Part shown: one piece after another, positions 42,797 to 54,289 of the stretch
How positions within the stretch are numbered: position 1 is the stretch's first letter
Layout of the letters: each line of letters opens with the position of its first letter
Assembly (NCBI GenBank): GCA_902702965.1
Contig: CACRXP010001160.1
Location: 52,216 to 116,215, forward strand
DNA: 64,000 bases
Direction of reading: 5' to 3'
Origin: Spirometra erinaceieuropaei
Lineage: Eukaryota > Platyhelminthes > Cestoda > Diphyllobothriidea > Diphyllobothriidae
Program-made: the position numbers and the translations under genes
The notes under the pieces: model-generated
Told to the model about the DNA's origin: nothing
Seen by the model: only the letters and a program-made list of their open reading frames with translations
The model's database searches: none

Positions 42797-45600
42797 GACT
42801 ACCTACTGTACCATACTGCCTGGAAGGTTAGTGCTGGATCGCATGGTCTCGGTGGCGGTAACAACAGGGATCTTCTTCTGCGAACCTGTGCGGAACACCA
42901 GCGCCTGCTTCCATCTTCCGCCGCGGAAAAAGCAGCGTGGATGCCCGCGCACTCGCGGCACTGGTGGATGCTGGACCACCTCGTGCATAGGAGTGATCAC
43001 CACAACGTCCTAATGACAGAGGAGATATGTGATGTCGAAGTCTTGACGGATCACTGCCCCCATTATCCCAAAAATTAGGCTGCGGATTGTAACAACATGA
43101 AGCACTTCCCTGCCTCCATCAAGGCGGTCTACAGTCGCCGCACCACAGAGACCACACCGTTGCTCATCACTGACGAAACAACCCTCCTCACGGAGAAATC
43201 GAAAATTCTGAAAGGCTAGACCCAGCACTATAGAAGTGCACACTATCGCCCATCCACACTCCCTGATGCCGCCATAGATCAGCTTCTCCAAATGGAAGCC
43301 GATACGGACCTGGACCTTCTTCCTTCCCTCCCAGGAACCATCAGAGCCGTGCAAAAACTCTCCAGCAGGAAAGAATCTGGATCCAAAGCAATTCCAACCG
43401 AAGTCTACAAGCATGACGGCCCACAGCCGATAGACGGACTCACTTGGCTGTTCGAAGAGACGTGGCGGCAAAGGCGAGTCTCCTAGAACTTTAAGGATGT
43501 CACCATCGCACACATATACAGTCTCACAGACAACTGTCAACTCCGCCATAATCACCGAGGCATTTTCATCCTTCACGCTGCTGGGAAAATCCATGTCCCC
43601 GTCCTCCATAATCGTCTCAACAGCCACCTCTAACTGGGAATCATCCCAGAAAGCAACTATGGGTCCTGAATGAACCGCGGCACAGTCGATATGATCTTCT
43701 CTGCCCGCCAGCTACAAGGAAGATGTTAGAAAACGATGAAAAGTCTCTTTACTACCCCAATCGACCTGACGAACGACTTCAGTTTTGAGAATGGCGACGG
43801 ACTCTGACGAGTCACGCTAAAATTCCGGTACCAAGAACTCTTCACGCATGTGGTATACCAATAGAATGCTAGCTCACGTCACTGACAACAAGGCAGTCTC
43901 AGAAGCATTTGCAATGGCCACTAGGGTGAAGCAGGTTTGTGTACACGCTCCCACCTTCGTCAGCCTCATGCTCTCCTCCATGTTGATGGACACATGCTGG
44001 AAATAATATTGCCCAGCTGACCGAAGGACAACTGCTGTCTATCCGACATATGCAAACATGCTCATAAGTATCTCAAAATAGCATCCACGACCTGCCGTTC
44101 GCGGATGACTATGCACTCGATACAACGACGGATAGACTTCTTCTGGACTCCGACGGCGCCAATTTCGGACAGACAATGACCACAGAAAGGACTGTGGTTA
44201 TACATCAATCGACGCCAGAAACGCACTGCAAAGAACCCACATCACCGTCAATGGAGCTCAACACACAAGTGCGGAAAAATTGGCATGCCTTGGCAGCACA
44301 ATCTCGCGGAATGACAGGACTGACGACGAAGTGGACCATCGGATCTCCAAAGCCAGCCAGAAATCTGGCCGGCTACAGGCCTCAATATGGAAACGGTGAC
44401 GACTTCGCCTGAAAATGAAGCCCAAGATGAGCAGGGAAGTAGTCCTAACGACAGTACTACGCGGGGCGGAGCCATAAACCCTATATGCCAACCAAGCCAG
44501 GACACTGACCCATTTTCACCCTATTTGTCTCCACAGAATATTAAGGGTGAGGAAGAAGGTCAGGTTCCCTGGCACGTGTGTCATAAAACGGACCGAAATC
44601 CTCAGCATTCACGTTAGACTGATTCAAGTACAACTGCGCTGGAGCGGAAGATGGTTGCCTACACAGGCGACTCTTTTACGGCGACGTGACTACTGGTAAT
44701 CTCTGACAAGGAGGGCTAAAGGTGGCCGAAATGACGCGTTGCTCAGGATCCGTAGGTTTGGAGAAAAACATTGAAGACTGGAGTAGCAATCTATAAAGCC
44801 ATATGGATCTCCGCTGCCAAAATCAAGTATCATCTCGTAGACGTCAAGTACCTCCGACACGTAATGTCAATACCCAAGCCCTTCCAAAATCTTTACACTC
44901 TCAACGGACATTCTGCGGGGGACTCGACCATTCCGAAAGTCTTCGGATGCCGTACATCAGCAACACGGCTAATTTTTTATGTCGTTGGCCTAGAATGTCC
45001 GCCTGCTCTAGACACTGCCCCCACGTCACCCCTTACTGCAAGCGTTCGACACCTACGACGATTACGGCCACAACCACAGGTGAGCACATTCGCGAGACTG
45101 TCACACACTCCGCCGTCGCCGGCGACCCATAGCACCAACTTAAATCATCACTGCCGCAGTCCCGCGGCGATGGCTAGCGTGAATATCACTCCTTCCACTC
45201 CCATCATCGGTGGGAACACTCCCGATGCCCTGCCACTCACCCCCACTCTCACCATCAGCAATGCGAACTCGACCTTGCGATCTCACCTCCACACCATGCA
45301 CCGGCCTCGTCAGTCACTTGCGATTCCGTAGCACTGAGGCTGGCGAACCAGGACCAGAAGAGTCAATGCACGTCCATCGCACCCGCCTCAACTGCCATAG
45401 TGTCCACGGTCATGTAGTCACTGCATGGACCTATTCGGCCATTTGTGATTCCATCAAAATCTGTAGTAAAACACCGCAGTACAAACCCATCACCACAGAT
45501 CTCTCCGCCAGCCGATACATCAACACAAACCCATCTCATATTATTCATCAAGACAAAACAAGCACCTCTTACGCAAGTATAAAGCGTGTTCCTGGCGCAA
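42797..45600 (+). pseudogene. RTE-like/zinc-finger retrotransposon, copy 3 (5'-truncated, decayed)
   Basis: Begins inside the endonuclease (HTAWKVSAGSHGLGGGNNRD, 42818-42877; compare [20 protein letters not shown]), then HWWMLDHLVHRSDHHNVLMT. Reverse transcriptase remnants: FPASIKAVYSRRTT (about 43105), then TIRAVQKLSSRKESGSKAIP and TEVYKHDGPQPIDG (about 43328-43440), then NRGTVDMIFSARQLQG (about 43675-43722). C-terminus: KTGVAIYKAIWISAAKIK (about 44772-44826) and a last finger remnant GLVSHLRFRSTEAGEPGP (about 45309-45360). Full of stops and indels; the catalytic FADD block is not recognisable. Confidence 0.8.
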
Positions 45601-46648
45601 GCCGGTACCTAATCCAATCGTGTTTGGCACGCATAAACGGGTTGTTTCAGCTACGTCAGCCACCTCGTCCAGTTCCTGTACTCGATGGCTGGCAGGCCCG
45701 ACTGTGGACTGGTGCGTCGAAGAGGAAGGAGAAGATGAGGGAAGAGAGAAGATGGGCGCCAGTCAGGATGAGAATTTATTCTGTGCAAAATAATGAAGGA
45801 AAGCTCGCAGTCGGCGCCGCGAAAGCTACGTCTACCAAAACGACGTCCCGTGTGTCGCCGAAGCCTGCTGCCGCAAGTGTGTGGGCTAATTGTTTATGCC
45901 GCTGGTCTAGAATGTCCGTCTGCGTTACCAATCAGCGAAAGGGCTTCGTTGATTGGCTCCAAGCCCACGCAAAAAACTTTGTGGTTGCAGAAAACCGTCG
46001 GACAATATGGCTTTAGGGAACGATGTCGTCCCTGCGCTGTGCTATTTGCTACTGTTTTTCCACTTGTGCTGCAGAGTGAGCCTGAGTATCTTTTAGGGAG
46101 ACTCGGTTACGTTATGTTGCCTCGACATGAAAATACCATGGTTTCTGACGAAAGACATTTTGGTCTCGGATGAGATGAAGACTTTCAGGTGCGCCTACGA
46201 ACGAAGTGATCCTACCCGGAGTACTTGCTGATTTCGGCAGCATATGACAGTTCGATCATCGCAATCTACGGTGTCGACTGTGCGCCCTAATGAGCATGTG
46301 GGACACTGGTGATCTGCACGTGGTCTAGCTTATAGTGAGATGGATTCTCCCTCCATTTCCTCATTCCCCTTGCTAAGATAGCAAGAACATGTCAAAAGGA
46401 CTACGTGTGGACGCGGACACAATTTTTGACAAAACTAAACAGCCCGCCTGTGCGTGTCACACCCGGCCTGGTCCCGAGGTTCCAGACTAACATTGGCCTT
46501 TAACAGTCTATTTGCATTTCCTAAACAGTACTGGTTGTTTGAACTAACAAATTTAAGGCTTAACGCGTTTAGGAGGGGCCATTGCAGCATGAATTTGGGT
46601 TTTTCGGTCGCTACAAAATACTCCACGTGGACATATCTATCCAGTTAA
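45601..46648. other. Intergenic; fragments of interspersed repeats
   Basis: About 45595-45690 resembles 12100-12190. ctaattgtttatgccgctgg then tctagaatgtccgtctg (about 45886-45922) resembles about 44968-45005 inside RTE copy 3. About 46230-46340 carries a reversed SR1-like signature. No gene is called; the 45210-46016 open frame is mostly transposon debris. Confidence 0.35.
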
Positions 46649-46905
46649 ATGTGGTTATGTAGCCCCACCTGATGGACGCAATAATGTTGGGGCTGGGGTT
46701 GTGGGTTAAGGTTAGCAGTTAGGGCAACTATTTCTCAATCATTCAAAGTACAACCGCGCATTCCCGATAGCTTTTCTTTTGCATTCAACGTGACCTCGTC
46801 GCCGGTGCTTGTCCCGTTCCCACCTGTAAAAACCCCCTATTAAAACCGGTCTCATAATACGGGTAGCTGGGTTTTTTTATTTCAGGTGGGGCTACATAAC
46901 CACAT
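46649..46905. mobile_element. 257-base MITE with perfect 24-base terminal inverted repeats
   Basis: The left terminus 46649-46672 (atgtggttatgtagccccac then ctga) is the exact reverse complement of 46882-46905. The interior starts tggacgcaataatgttgggg and contains gggttaaggttagcagttaggg, then the same order of motifs as 26922-27243 (caaccgcg, atagctttt, gacctcgtcgcc, ccggt, tacgggtagctggg). No transposase ORF: non-autonomous. A target-site duplication is not obvious. Confidence 0.85.
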
Positions 46906-47105
46906 CTGACTATTTAATCCCGTCCAGCCGTCGAAACCAAGAGTCCTCGAGCATAATCGTAGATTCCAGTGCGTCAGATTGACTACAGTAAGGAATGTAC
47001 TGAAACCTCACTCTTTCCTATCTCTCTTATGCTTAGGAAGTCTGATGAATTTCATTTGTTCTTGTGGTTTGACCATAATGTAATTAAGACACTGCTCCTG
47101 GCCGG

Positions 47106-47177
47106 GGCCTCGTATTTTAGAACGTTAGGCTTCAAGCCCTACAATTCCTGTCGTGGTTTTGAATCCCACCGAGGCTG
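47106..47177 (+). repeat. tRNA-like sequence of 72 bases (SINE head or tRNA pseudogene)
   Basis: The acceptor stem GGCCTCG/CGAGGCT pairs at six Watson-Crick positions plus one wobble. The T arm GTGGT-TTTGAAT-CCCAC has one mismatch. The A box is poor (tattttagaacgttagg) and the B box has ggttttgaatcc instead of ggttcgaatcc. The anticodon stem is weak; the loop could place TCA at the anticodon. Related to the tRNA-like part of 39204-39284. More likely a decayed SINE head than a functional tRNA. Confidence 0.5.
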
Positions 47178-47659
47178 TCGGATTTGCTACTTTAGACATA
47201 ATGAAAATTGAGGTTTTTCCCGTCTGCGCGACATGGTTGATACCCCCAACTTTGGATTCAGCCTACGAACTGTCGCTTGGCATCCACGCATTTACGTTTA
47301 CAGTCGTAGACCTTGTTTAATTTCTGAGGAAAGTAATGTGCGAACATAGAGTTCATTCTTCTGAACAGATATTTTACGCACGGTTCAAAGATTGATGGGA
47401 AGATTTGAGCTGAAATTCATCAGCTACTGCGCAATTACCGTGTAATATTCGCAGACCGCCAACAGTCAGCTATTACCTGTGTTGTCAGTATGGTAAATAA
47501 TTATACGATTGCATACTACTGGCTTGTGAATATTACGGGGTTGCTGCAAAGTGACTGAGGCGCTTCAGCTCAGGTATTCATATCAAATTTCGCACCTCGC
47601 CTAAAAAAGCCTGCTCTGAAGAATTGACTCCATGTTCACGCATTAATTTCCTCGGAAAT

Positions 47660-47935
47660 TAAACAAGTCCCGCACCTTGGCGCTTCACTCCACAGCCCCT
47701 GGTGCACACAGCAAATGACCAGGTTTTTAACCAACAACAACAACAACAACAACTGGGGGCGACAGAGGTCCCAGTGTGCGCGACGTCTGCCGGCAACCGG
47801 GTCTGCTACCGCGGCCCGAAATGTTGACATTTTTTTATGGTGTGCAATTCGATAACGTCCGCCAGAATCCGACATCGACTCCGTGTACTCCAGCATATTT
47901 ACCACGTGGCCTGCTTAGAGTAAATTTATTAACAT
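47660..47935 (+). repeat. Diverged partial copy of module M
   Basis: Follows 26027-26270: cttggcgcttcactccacag, aggtcccagtgtgcgcgacg, tcgataacgtccgccagaat, ctccgtgtactccagcatat, accacgtggcctgctt. Contains a (caa)n run at 47736-47752. Confidence 0.65.
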
Positions 47936-48169
47936 ACAGTGCGTTAGAAATAAACAGGTAAACTCTCAGGTTCGAATAAGCTGCTCCCAGTCCTATTTTT
48001 TCTTACAAAGGCCAGTTTTAAAGATCCAACTATGATCTTCAAATATTCATGTGGGCGAGCGATGTTTTGGCCTTCATAACGACCTGTGTAATTCCAAAGA
48101 CGAGTACCTTCGACGACTGAAGTCCATTTAAATACGAACAAGCACAGAGTGACGTCACAATTATATGGA

Positions 48170-50660
48170 AACAAAATATGCAGTCGTTTCTCACAAGGAT
48201 CTTTATGGTCCTTTGACGTTGAGAGTTTTTTTCGCACACACAATTTGCATCCACGTGATATTTGCATGGGATTGCCCCTAGCCAGTCGGGTAGGTACTCT
48301 CCGTATTAACTTACACGTTTTCTGGATTATTCCAAGTAATTAACTTGACCAATTCCATGCCTTCCCAGAGGTCAATACCAGTTAATAACACTCAAACTTT
48401 TAGCCACTAGCCAATCAGGTTAGTCTTCGTAAACTTATCTTACCTTGCACGTCTTTCGAAGTTATTTAAGGCAATAAACGCGTTCAGCTATTGTCGACGG
48501 ATCAATCACATTCTAGATTTATTTCAGTCTTTGCCTCTCCTGAAGTACACAAAACCCTTTCCCTGCTTAGATTCCGCTTGCTTTTTGTTCAGATGTCTGG
48601 AATCAGTTACATTTTTGAAGCATTCCCACAAATGTCGTGCCAATCTTGCCATCAATAACTGTACCCTCCTCGTCTTGCAAGGGGAAGTCATTGTAGACTT
48701 GATTTTTTTCCCGAATCAATAGCTTTCATTGTAGTGCTCTTTTGTGTTTCCAGAGTACACAACGTATCCCAATACTCTGGAATACGCATATTTCAGTCCA
48801 CCCTTCGTTAGTGCTTAAGCACTCGAGGACTTCTCAGTGGTGCATGCCTTTCTAGAGATCAATACCAGTTGGTTGCACTCGCACTTTCCTGCCGAAGAAA
48901 GCAAAATCGGCGGTGAGACCATCGGAAGTGGACCCGCCCTCGGTGGACCCCAAGCAGGCGATCCATCTTCATTCTGTTCATACCATCGTTCTGTGCTCCT
49001 GGCTGCTCTAGTTATCCTCCATACTTGCAGCTTTTTTGTCATTTAATTAATCATGCAAATGGCTAAATCCACTCAACATTCCCGAATGAGCGACCTTCTG
49101 CATCTCATGTCCGTACTACACGCTGTGAACCCCAACACCACGGTTCCAGCACCAACCTCGAATAGGCTTGGGCGCTTCAGAAAATATTTAATTGCCTTAC
49201 GGACCCTCTTGTCATAGCCTTGATCTCTTTCAAAGATAAGTGATAAGTCCACACTGACACGAAGGGTCCTGCCTTTTGCAGAAATCAAAAGGAATTTACT
49301 GAGAGAACTTCGGATCCAGATGCAACACAGCAAACGGCTTGCATCTGCAAGCACTCGACGACGTGGGTATGTGGATGCAGCTACAGCCAACCGAAGGCCT
49401 TGATGAGGGACCAGCAAATAGAACGGTCGACAGTAGCCAACTCGAAATTCGAACAACATCTTCAACAGGCCAGCCTATGGACGGGTACTGAATTATCTTA
49501 TCCTTTTTTGAAGAGAGCGCGGGCAGAGTCTAATCTGCCCTGAGCAACGATTGTACCGAAAGACGCCTTGCGGAAAAGAGACTTTCCACCGTTTGCTGGT
49601 AATACCTGTCAACTATTAACACAATTAACACAGCGCGTCCACGGATCAGACTAGCCGTCTAGCTCAAATGCTTAATGATCGACTAACTCGGATTCCAGTC
49701 TCAGACCTTGGATCGATGTATTGCTTATTGACGATGACCAACAAACCAAACGCGACCATTCGAACCTCCTCTTCTTCGTGACACTACTTCGCAATTATTG
49801 ATCGCTATTCGCGACGTAATCACCTGAGAGGGCTTTTGGCCGAGTTCTAGACGAAAGCGGAATAGCCCGCCTCTGCACTTCAATCGCGGGTCAGATCAGC
49901 CGATCCCAGTTGTGGGTAATTGTAAATTAAGGTTTGACAGCGAGCTGGCGCTCACAATCGAATCACACCTTTCACTCTTCCTATTTCGTAAGAAGACTTG
50001 CAGTCTTCATTTTCCGTCCCCCGCCAGGTGGACAATTCCAGTTGGTGAATAATGAGACAAGTTTTTAGGATAGAACTAGGGGCAGCAGCTGGGATTGGTA
50101 CCTGTGCCTAGTGAATAAGAAAGGCGTTTTGTCTTGCTCGTATCCTAATCAATCACCCTTCATCGATAAAACCACGCAACCTGAACAACATCGACTAGAG
50201 AGAGAGGCATAAAAGTTACATTAACTTTCAACAATGTAGCATTCAATAGTTGCAAATACTCGGTTCTCAACAAAAAGAAACGACGAAGGGATCTTTTTAA
50301 AAGTAGGTATATAAAAATATCGTTTGAATTATTGACTATTCCGACCAAAATAAGTTATTTTATTCCTTGTGTGCACGCCCGTGGGCTTGAGTGTCTGCAT
50401 TTATCCCGTCGCAGGAAGAAGCAATTCTGCAGAGAAAGCTGTTTGTTCACACCTAAGTTTGCAGATTTCATAACCACAGGAATTCAGGACTGAAGTGTTG
50501 ATTCAATTTTGGTCGCATTTTTTGCGGGGTATTCTGCTTTGGGGAGCCGAATAAACCGCGACGCGAACTCGATCAGATACATGGTTTCTGGGCGTACGTA
50601 ATGGAAGCTAATATGCCGAAGTGACGTCGGAATCCTCTAAAAAAGGCAAAGAAAAAGATT
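48170..50660 (+). repeat. Segmental duplication, block 2, copy B
   Basis: Collinear partner of 14990-17960, with numerous indels. No shared coding frame. The minus-strand open frame 49073-49465 is not conserved in copy A and is not called. Confidence 0.78.
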
Positions 50661-50750
50661 AAGGAAGCAACTTTCGCAGCACAAAGTAGAAGAGGTCCCT
50701 AATGTCGGTGTGTATATGGCCTGACACTCCCTACTGAACATCTCGGGGAA

Positions 50751-51866
50751 AGTCTTCGCTCGCATCCTCCTCAACATTCTTAACAGATATCCGGAACATG
50801 GACTTCTGCCGGAAAGCTAATGCGGTTTCCGCCGTCATCGAGGCTCCATCCACATGATTTTCGCCGCCCGCCAACTACAGAAGAAGTGGTAGGAGATTCG
50901 GACGCACCTCTACTCATTCTTCTTGGATCTGAGTAAAGTCCTCGACACGGTGAATCGAGACGGACTGTGGAAAATCATGCAAAAATTCGGCTGTCCCGAA
51001 CGATCCACTCAGACAGTGTGTCAGCTCCACCATGACATGGCAACGCCCGTTGCAGACAGTGGAGCTATGTCAGAGGCATTCTCAGTGACCGACGGAGTGA
51101 AGCGGAGCTGCGTCCTCACGCACACCCTCCTCAGTCTCATGTTCACTGTCGTGCTAATAAATGCTTGCCTTGATGAGTGCCCCGGGATCAGTGTCGCCCA
51201 GAGGACGGATGGCCAACTCGTCAATCAGCAGCAGATGCACCTCCAGTCGGATGCATCCATAACTGCCGTCCAGGAACTTGTCTTCGCCTACGCCTGCGTT
51301 CTCAACGTCGCTACAGAAGGGGAAATGCAAAAGAGAATGGACCTCTTCGCCGTCGCCCACAACAACTTCGGCCTGGTCATCAACACGGAGAAAACGGGGG
51401 TCATGCACCAACCACCCTCCGAAGCTGCATCCAGCGCACTCTAAATCAACATAGAGGACGTTCAAGTGCAAGCCGTGAACAACTTCACATACCTGGCAGC
51501 ACCCTCTCTCGGAGCACCAAAATCGACCACGAAGTGGGCCGTCTGAGCTTTAAAGTCAGTCAAGCCTTCTGTCGCCTGCAGAACAGCTTCAGGAATCGTC
51601 ATGATCTACCCATCGGCACCAAACTGAAGATGTACAAGGCAGTCATCCCACCGACGCTGCTGTATGCAGCGGAGACCTGGCCGGTGTGCAAGAATCAGGC
51701 GCGGAGACTCAACCACTTCCACCTCAGCTGTCTTCGGCGGATACCAAAGCTGAGGTGGCAGGACCGAATTCCGGAAACGCACGTACTGGAACGGACGGGA
51801 TTCCTTAGCATCAGCGTCATGCTGAGACAACTGCAACTGAGCTGGAGCGACACCTCGTGTGCATGA
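50751..51866 (+). pseudogene. Reverse transcriptase of RTE copy 4, mutated catalytic site
   Basis: Frames in order: ISGKVFARILLNILNRYPEH, GLLPES-stop-CGFRRHRGSI, then the open frame 50923-51444 (DLSKVLDTVNRDGLWKIMQK, FGCPERSTQT, SEAFSVTDGVKRSCVLTHTL, MDLFAVAHNNFGLVINTEKT). The catalytic FADD position reads FAYA (QELVFAYACVLN, about 51271-51306), so both aspartates are lost. A frameshift near 51440 moves the homology to another frame up to 51866 (FRNRHDLPIGTKLKMYKAVI, TLLYAAETW, RRLNHFHLSCLRRI, MLRQLQLSWSDT). This copy shows what is missing from copy 1. Confidence 0.85.
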
Positions 51867-53120
51867 ACTCCGAGCGGCTAGACAAAGGGCTTTTCTATGG
51901 GGATATCGCCACAGGTTTCCGTCGGCAAGGAGGTCAATGTTGGCACTACAAGGATGCCCTGAAACTTTCCCCAATGAGCCTGAAAATCAACCTGGTCAAA
52001 TGGGGGGACTTTGTTTGGGACCGACCAACTTGGTGTAGAGCAGTGAAAGCAGGCGCAGCAATCTACGAAGCCAACCGCATCAGCGCCGCCAAAGCTAAAG
52101 GCGAAGCGCGCAAATTTTAATTGTCCGCACTTCGCAAGGCCAACGATTAACAGCTCTCGACCTGCACACAATGTTAGCGGACATTCGGGGCACCAATCGG
52201 TCTCACCAAACACGCCGTCAGCTAACTCTGACCACCCTCCTGAACCACCACTTTCATCCCTCTCCTCCACTGGCTCAACATCCGCTGCGGCGGCTCAAGT
52301 ACCCACTATCAATGTACACAATCCTGACACAGCAACAAACACCAGCACCACTACCGTCGACACCAGTGGTGAGGACTGGGTCTATACCTGTCCTCATTTC
52401 GATCGCAATTTCATCTCAAGCATCTGTTTGGTCGGTCATTTGCGAATCCATCGCACAGAGACTGACGAACTAGTGTCTGGAGCACCAACCTACACCCGCC
52501 ACATTCGCCACCAATGTCCACGCTCTCCTCGCACATTCATGCACCGCATGGGCCTATTCGGCAACATTCGTATCTACGAGAGCTGAACTGACTGCAACCC
52601 TGACAGACCCGGCACACCCACCATGCCTAGCCCCATCCCAAGCTCCTCAAGCCAGCACGCCCACCGCTACCTGCTCCATCGCATTCAGTACATCTTGCAC
52701 ACCCACCATGCTCAGTCCAATCCACACCCCGTCACTCAGCATGCCCACCAGCTCCACCATCAGCGTCACCGAAGCTGATACTGACACCGCCGAATTCTCA
52801 TGTCCACACTGTCCCCGTACATTCACTTCACGCACAAAGACTGGAGAACCAGTGCCTGGAGCACCAACCTACACTCGCCACATCCGCCTCCACTGTCCAC
52901 ATTGCACCCCCACACTTATTCACCGCATGGGTCTATAAGGTCACATGCACGTCCGCGAAAACCTGCGGAAGACAACCGCCGGCTGCACCACACTATCACA
53001 TCTTCCCCTACCAGCATCTCACCGCACATCAATCTCGCCTACTTCAAACACCCAACCGTCATCTCCCACGCAAGTGGGAAACGTACGTCTCGGTCCCTTT
53101 ACCATGCGGCTCCCTTGCTG
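51867..53120 (+). pseudogene. C-terminal linker and zinc-finger region of RTE copy 4
   Basis: AGAAIYEANRISAAKAKGEA (about 52045-52110) leads into a finger region with many frame changes. In the appropriate frames: CPHFDRNFISSICLVGHLRI (about 52393-52455), CPRSPRTFMHRMGLFGNIRI (about 52515-52575), CPHCPRTFTSRTKTGEPVPG (52801-52860, which lacks the GLVGHLR part) and CPHCTPTLIHRMGL (about 52897-52940), followed by a stop. Several zinc ligands are lost. Confidence 0.7.
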
Positions 53121-53369
53121 CATGTGGGATCGGAGTCTGGGACTGCCACGGTGCGTCGAGCGCCGTGGCTCGGAAGGCAGCCTACTGACGTCTCAACTCA
53201 GTCCACGTCGCCCGTCCAGTTGTGTCTGTATTTGTGTGGAGTGGCGGACTGTTGGACTGAGAGCCAGGCTGAAGCGGCTACTTCTCCAGTGATCTGTGAC
53301 ACTCTTGTTTATGTGAGGAGAGGGTGTGTACTTTATGGTTAGTGCCTCTCAGGCGATGACTCAGTCGAA

Positions 53370-53850
53370 GACTGTTTGGTTACCTAACCTTGAAGGGTGA
53401 CGGTCCAAGCTAAGGGCAGAACCACGTGTCGCCCTTCTGGGTCAAAAGGTCTGGAAGTGTGTGCTATGCCAGTACCAGCAAACCATGGCTCTCGCAGCCT
53501 GGTATGCGCTGGCAGTTCCCTGCCCCTAGATGAGCTTGCGCTTCGGCTAAGTATACAGGTGGTGGGCATGGCTGCCTGCTTATCCCCGTCGTTCTGGCCC
53601 CTGTTGGGGTGTTGTAGTTGTTTTTTGGCGAAAATTCCTGGTCAGTAGCTGTGTGAACCAGGGGGTGTGATGCTACGTCTAGGTGCGGTTCTGGCCGTTT
53701 CAGTTACCTGCATCCTCTCCCGCTCCCGGTCTTCTTGACGCAGGGTTAATGTGTGGAGGAGAGGGTGCGGTAGATGCAGCGCAAGTCTGCCATCACTATG
53801 AACAAACTCGCGCGCTCCGCCTCGCCATGAAACATACGTCGAAATCGACC
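53370..53850 (+). repeat. Interspersed repeat SR1 with a longer 5' part
   Basis: About 53535-53850 matches 61955-62300: gcttcggctaagtatacagg versus gcttccgctaagcacacagg; gtggtgggcatg in both; cctgttggggtgttgtagtt versus cttattggggctgttgttgt; then gtgtgaaccagggggtgtg, tccc-ggtcttcttgac and ggtgcggtagatgcagcgca. Non-coding. Confidence 0.65.
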
Positions 53851-54289
53851 GTGTGGCCTGACAGACCATCCAAACTAAGAGACACAAATCACAGACTGCC
53901 CTCGTTACACAGATCAGAAAACTCATGTGTTAGCCTATAAAGCGAGAATGAAGACTGTCCTTCAGTAAAAACAAAAGAAAGGATATTGGCATCCACTCAC
54001 GTGCCCTCTGAACGGGGCGCAGCTAGCTACAACAGCGCAGAGGCAGATACTGCTTGCATGCAGGTGACTAAAGTTATTAGTTTTGTGTGACTTGCTTACT
54101 TACTTTGCAAGTGATGACCTAAAACGTCAGATTTTGTGAGGTGTTAACCTGCAACTTTAAAATCCGAGCATAAGCAACCGGGTTCTATTAGGATTTACCG
54201 CCGTGAAGCAGTTTCGTGAAGTTTCAAAAGATGGGCCTAGGCAGTGGACCTCGAACAATGTAATGTTTGCTAGCTTAACAGTCGATCTT

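Larger units (their letters stand above)
50725..53240 (+). mobile_element. RTE-like/zinc-finger retrotransposon, copy 4 (5'-truncated)
   Basis: Starts within the reverse transcriptase and runs through the C-terminal fingers and 3' UTR (cacgcaagtggga at about 53061-53073; then tgtgtggagtggcggactg at about 53232-53250). It lies between block 2 (ends about 50660) and block 3 (starts about 54290) of the second duplicated copy. Blocks 2 and 3 are close together in the first copy, so this is an insertion specific to the second. Confidence 0.8.

Noticed and set aside
47106..47177. Functional tRNA gene
   Set aside because: A and B boxes deviate from consensus, the anticodon stem is weak and a TCA anticodon would be odd. 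Kept as a tRNA-like repeat only.
49073..49465. 130-residue minus-strand open frame
   Set aside because: Not conserved in the paralogous block at 15-18 kb and has no recognisable domain.
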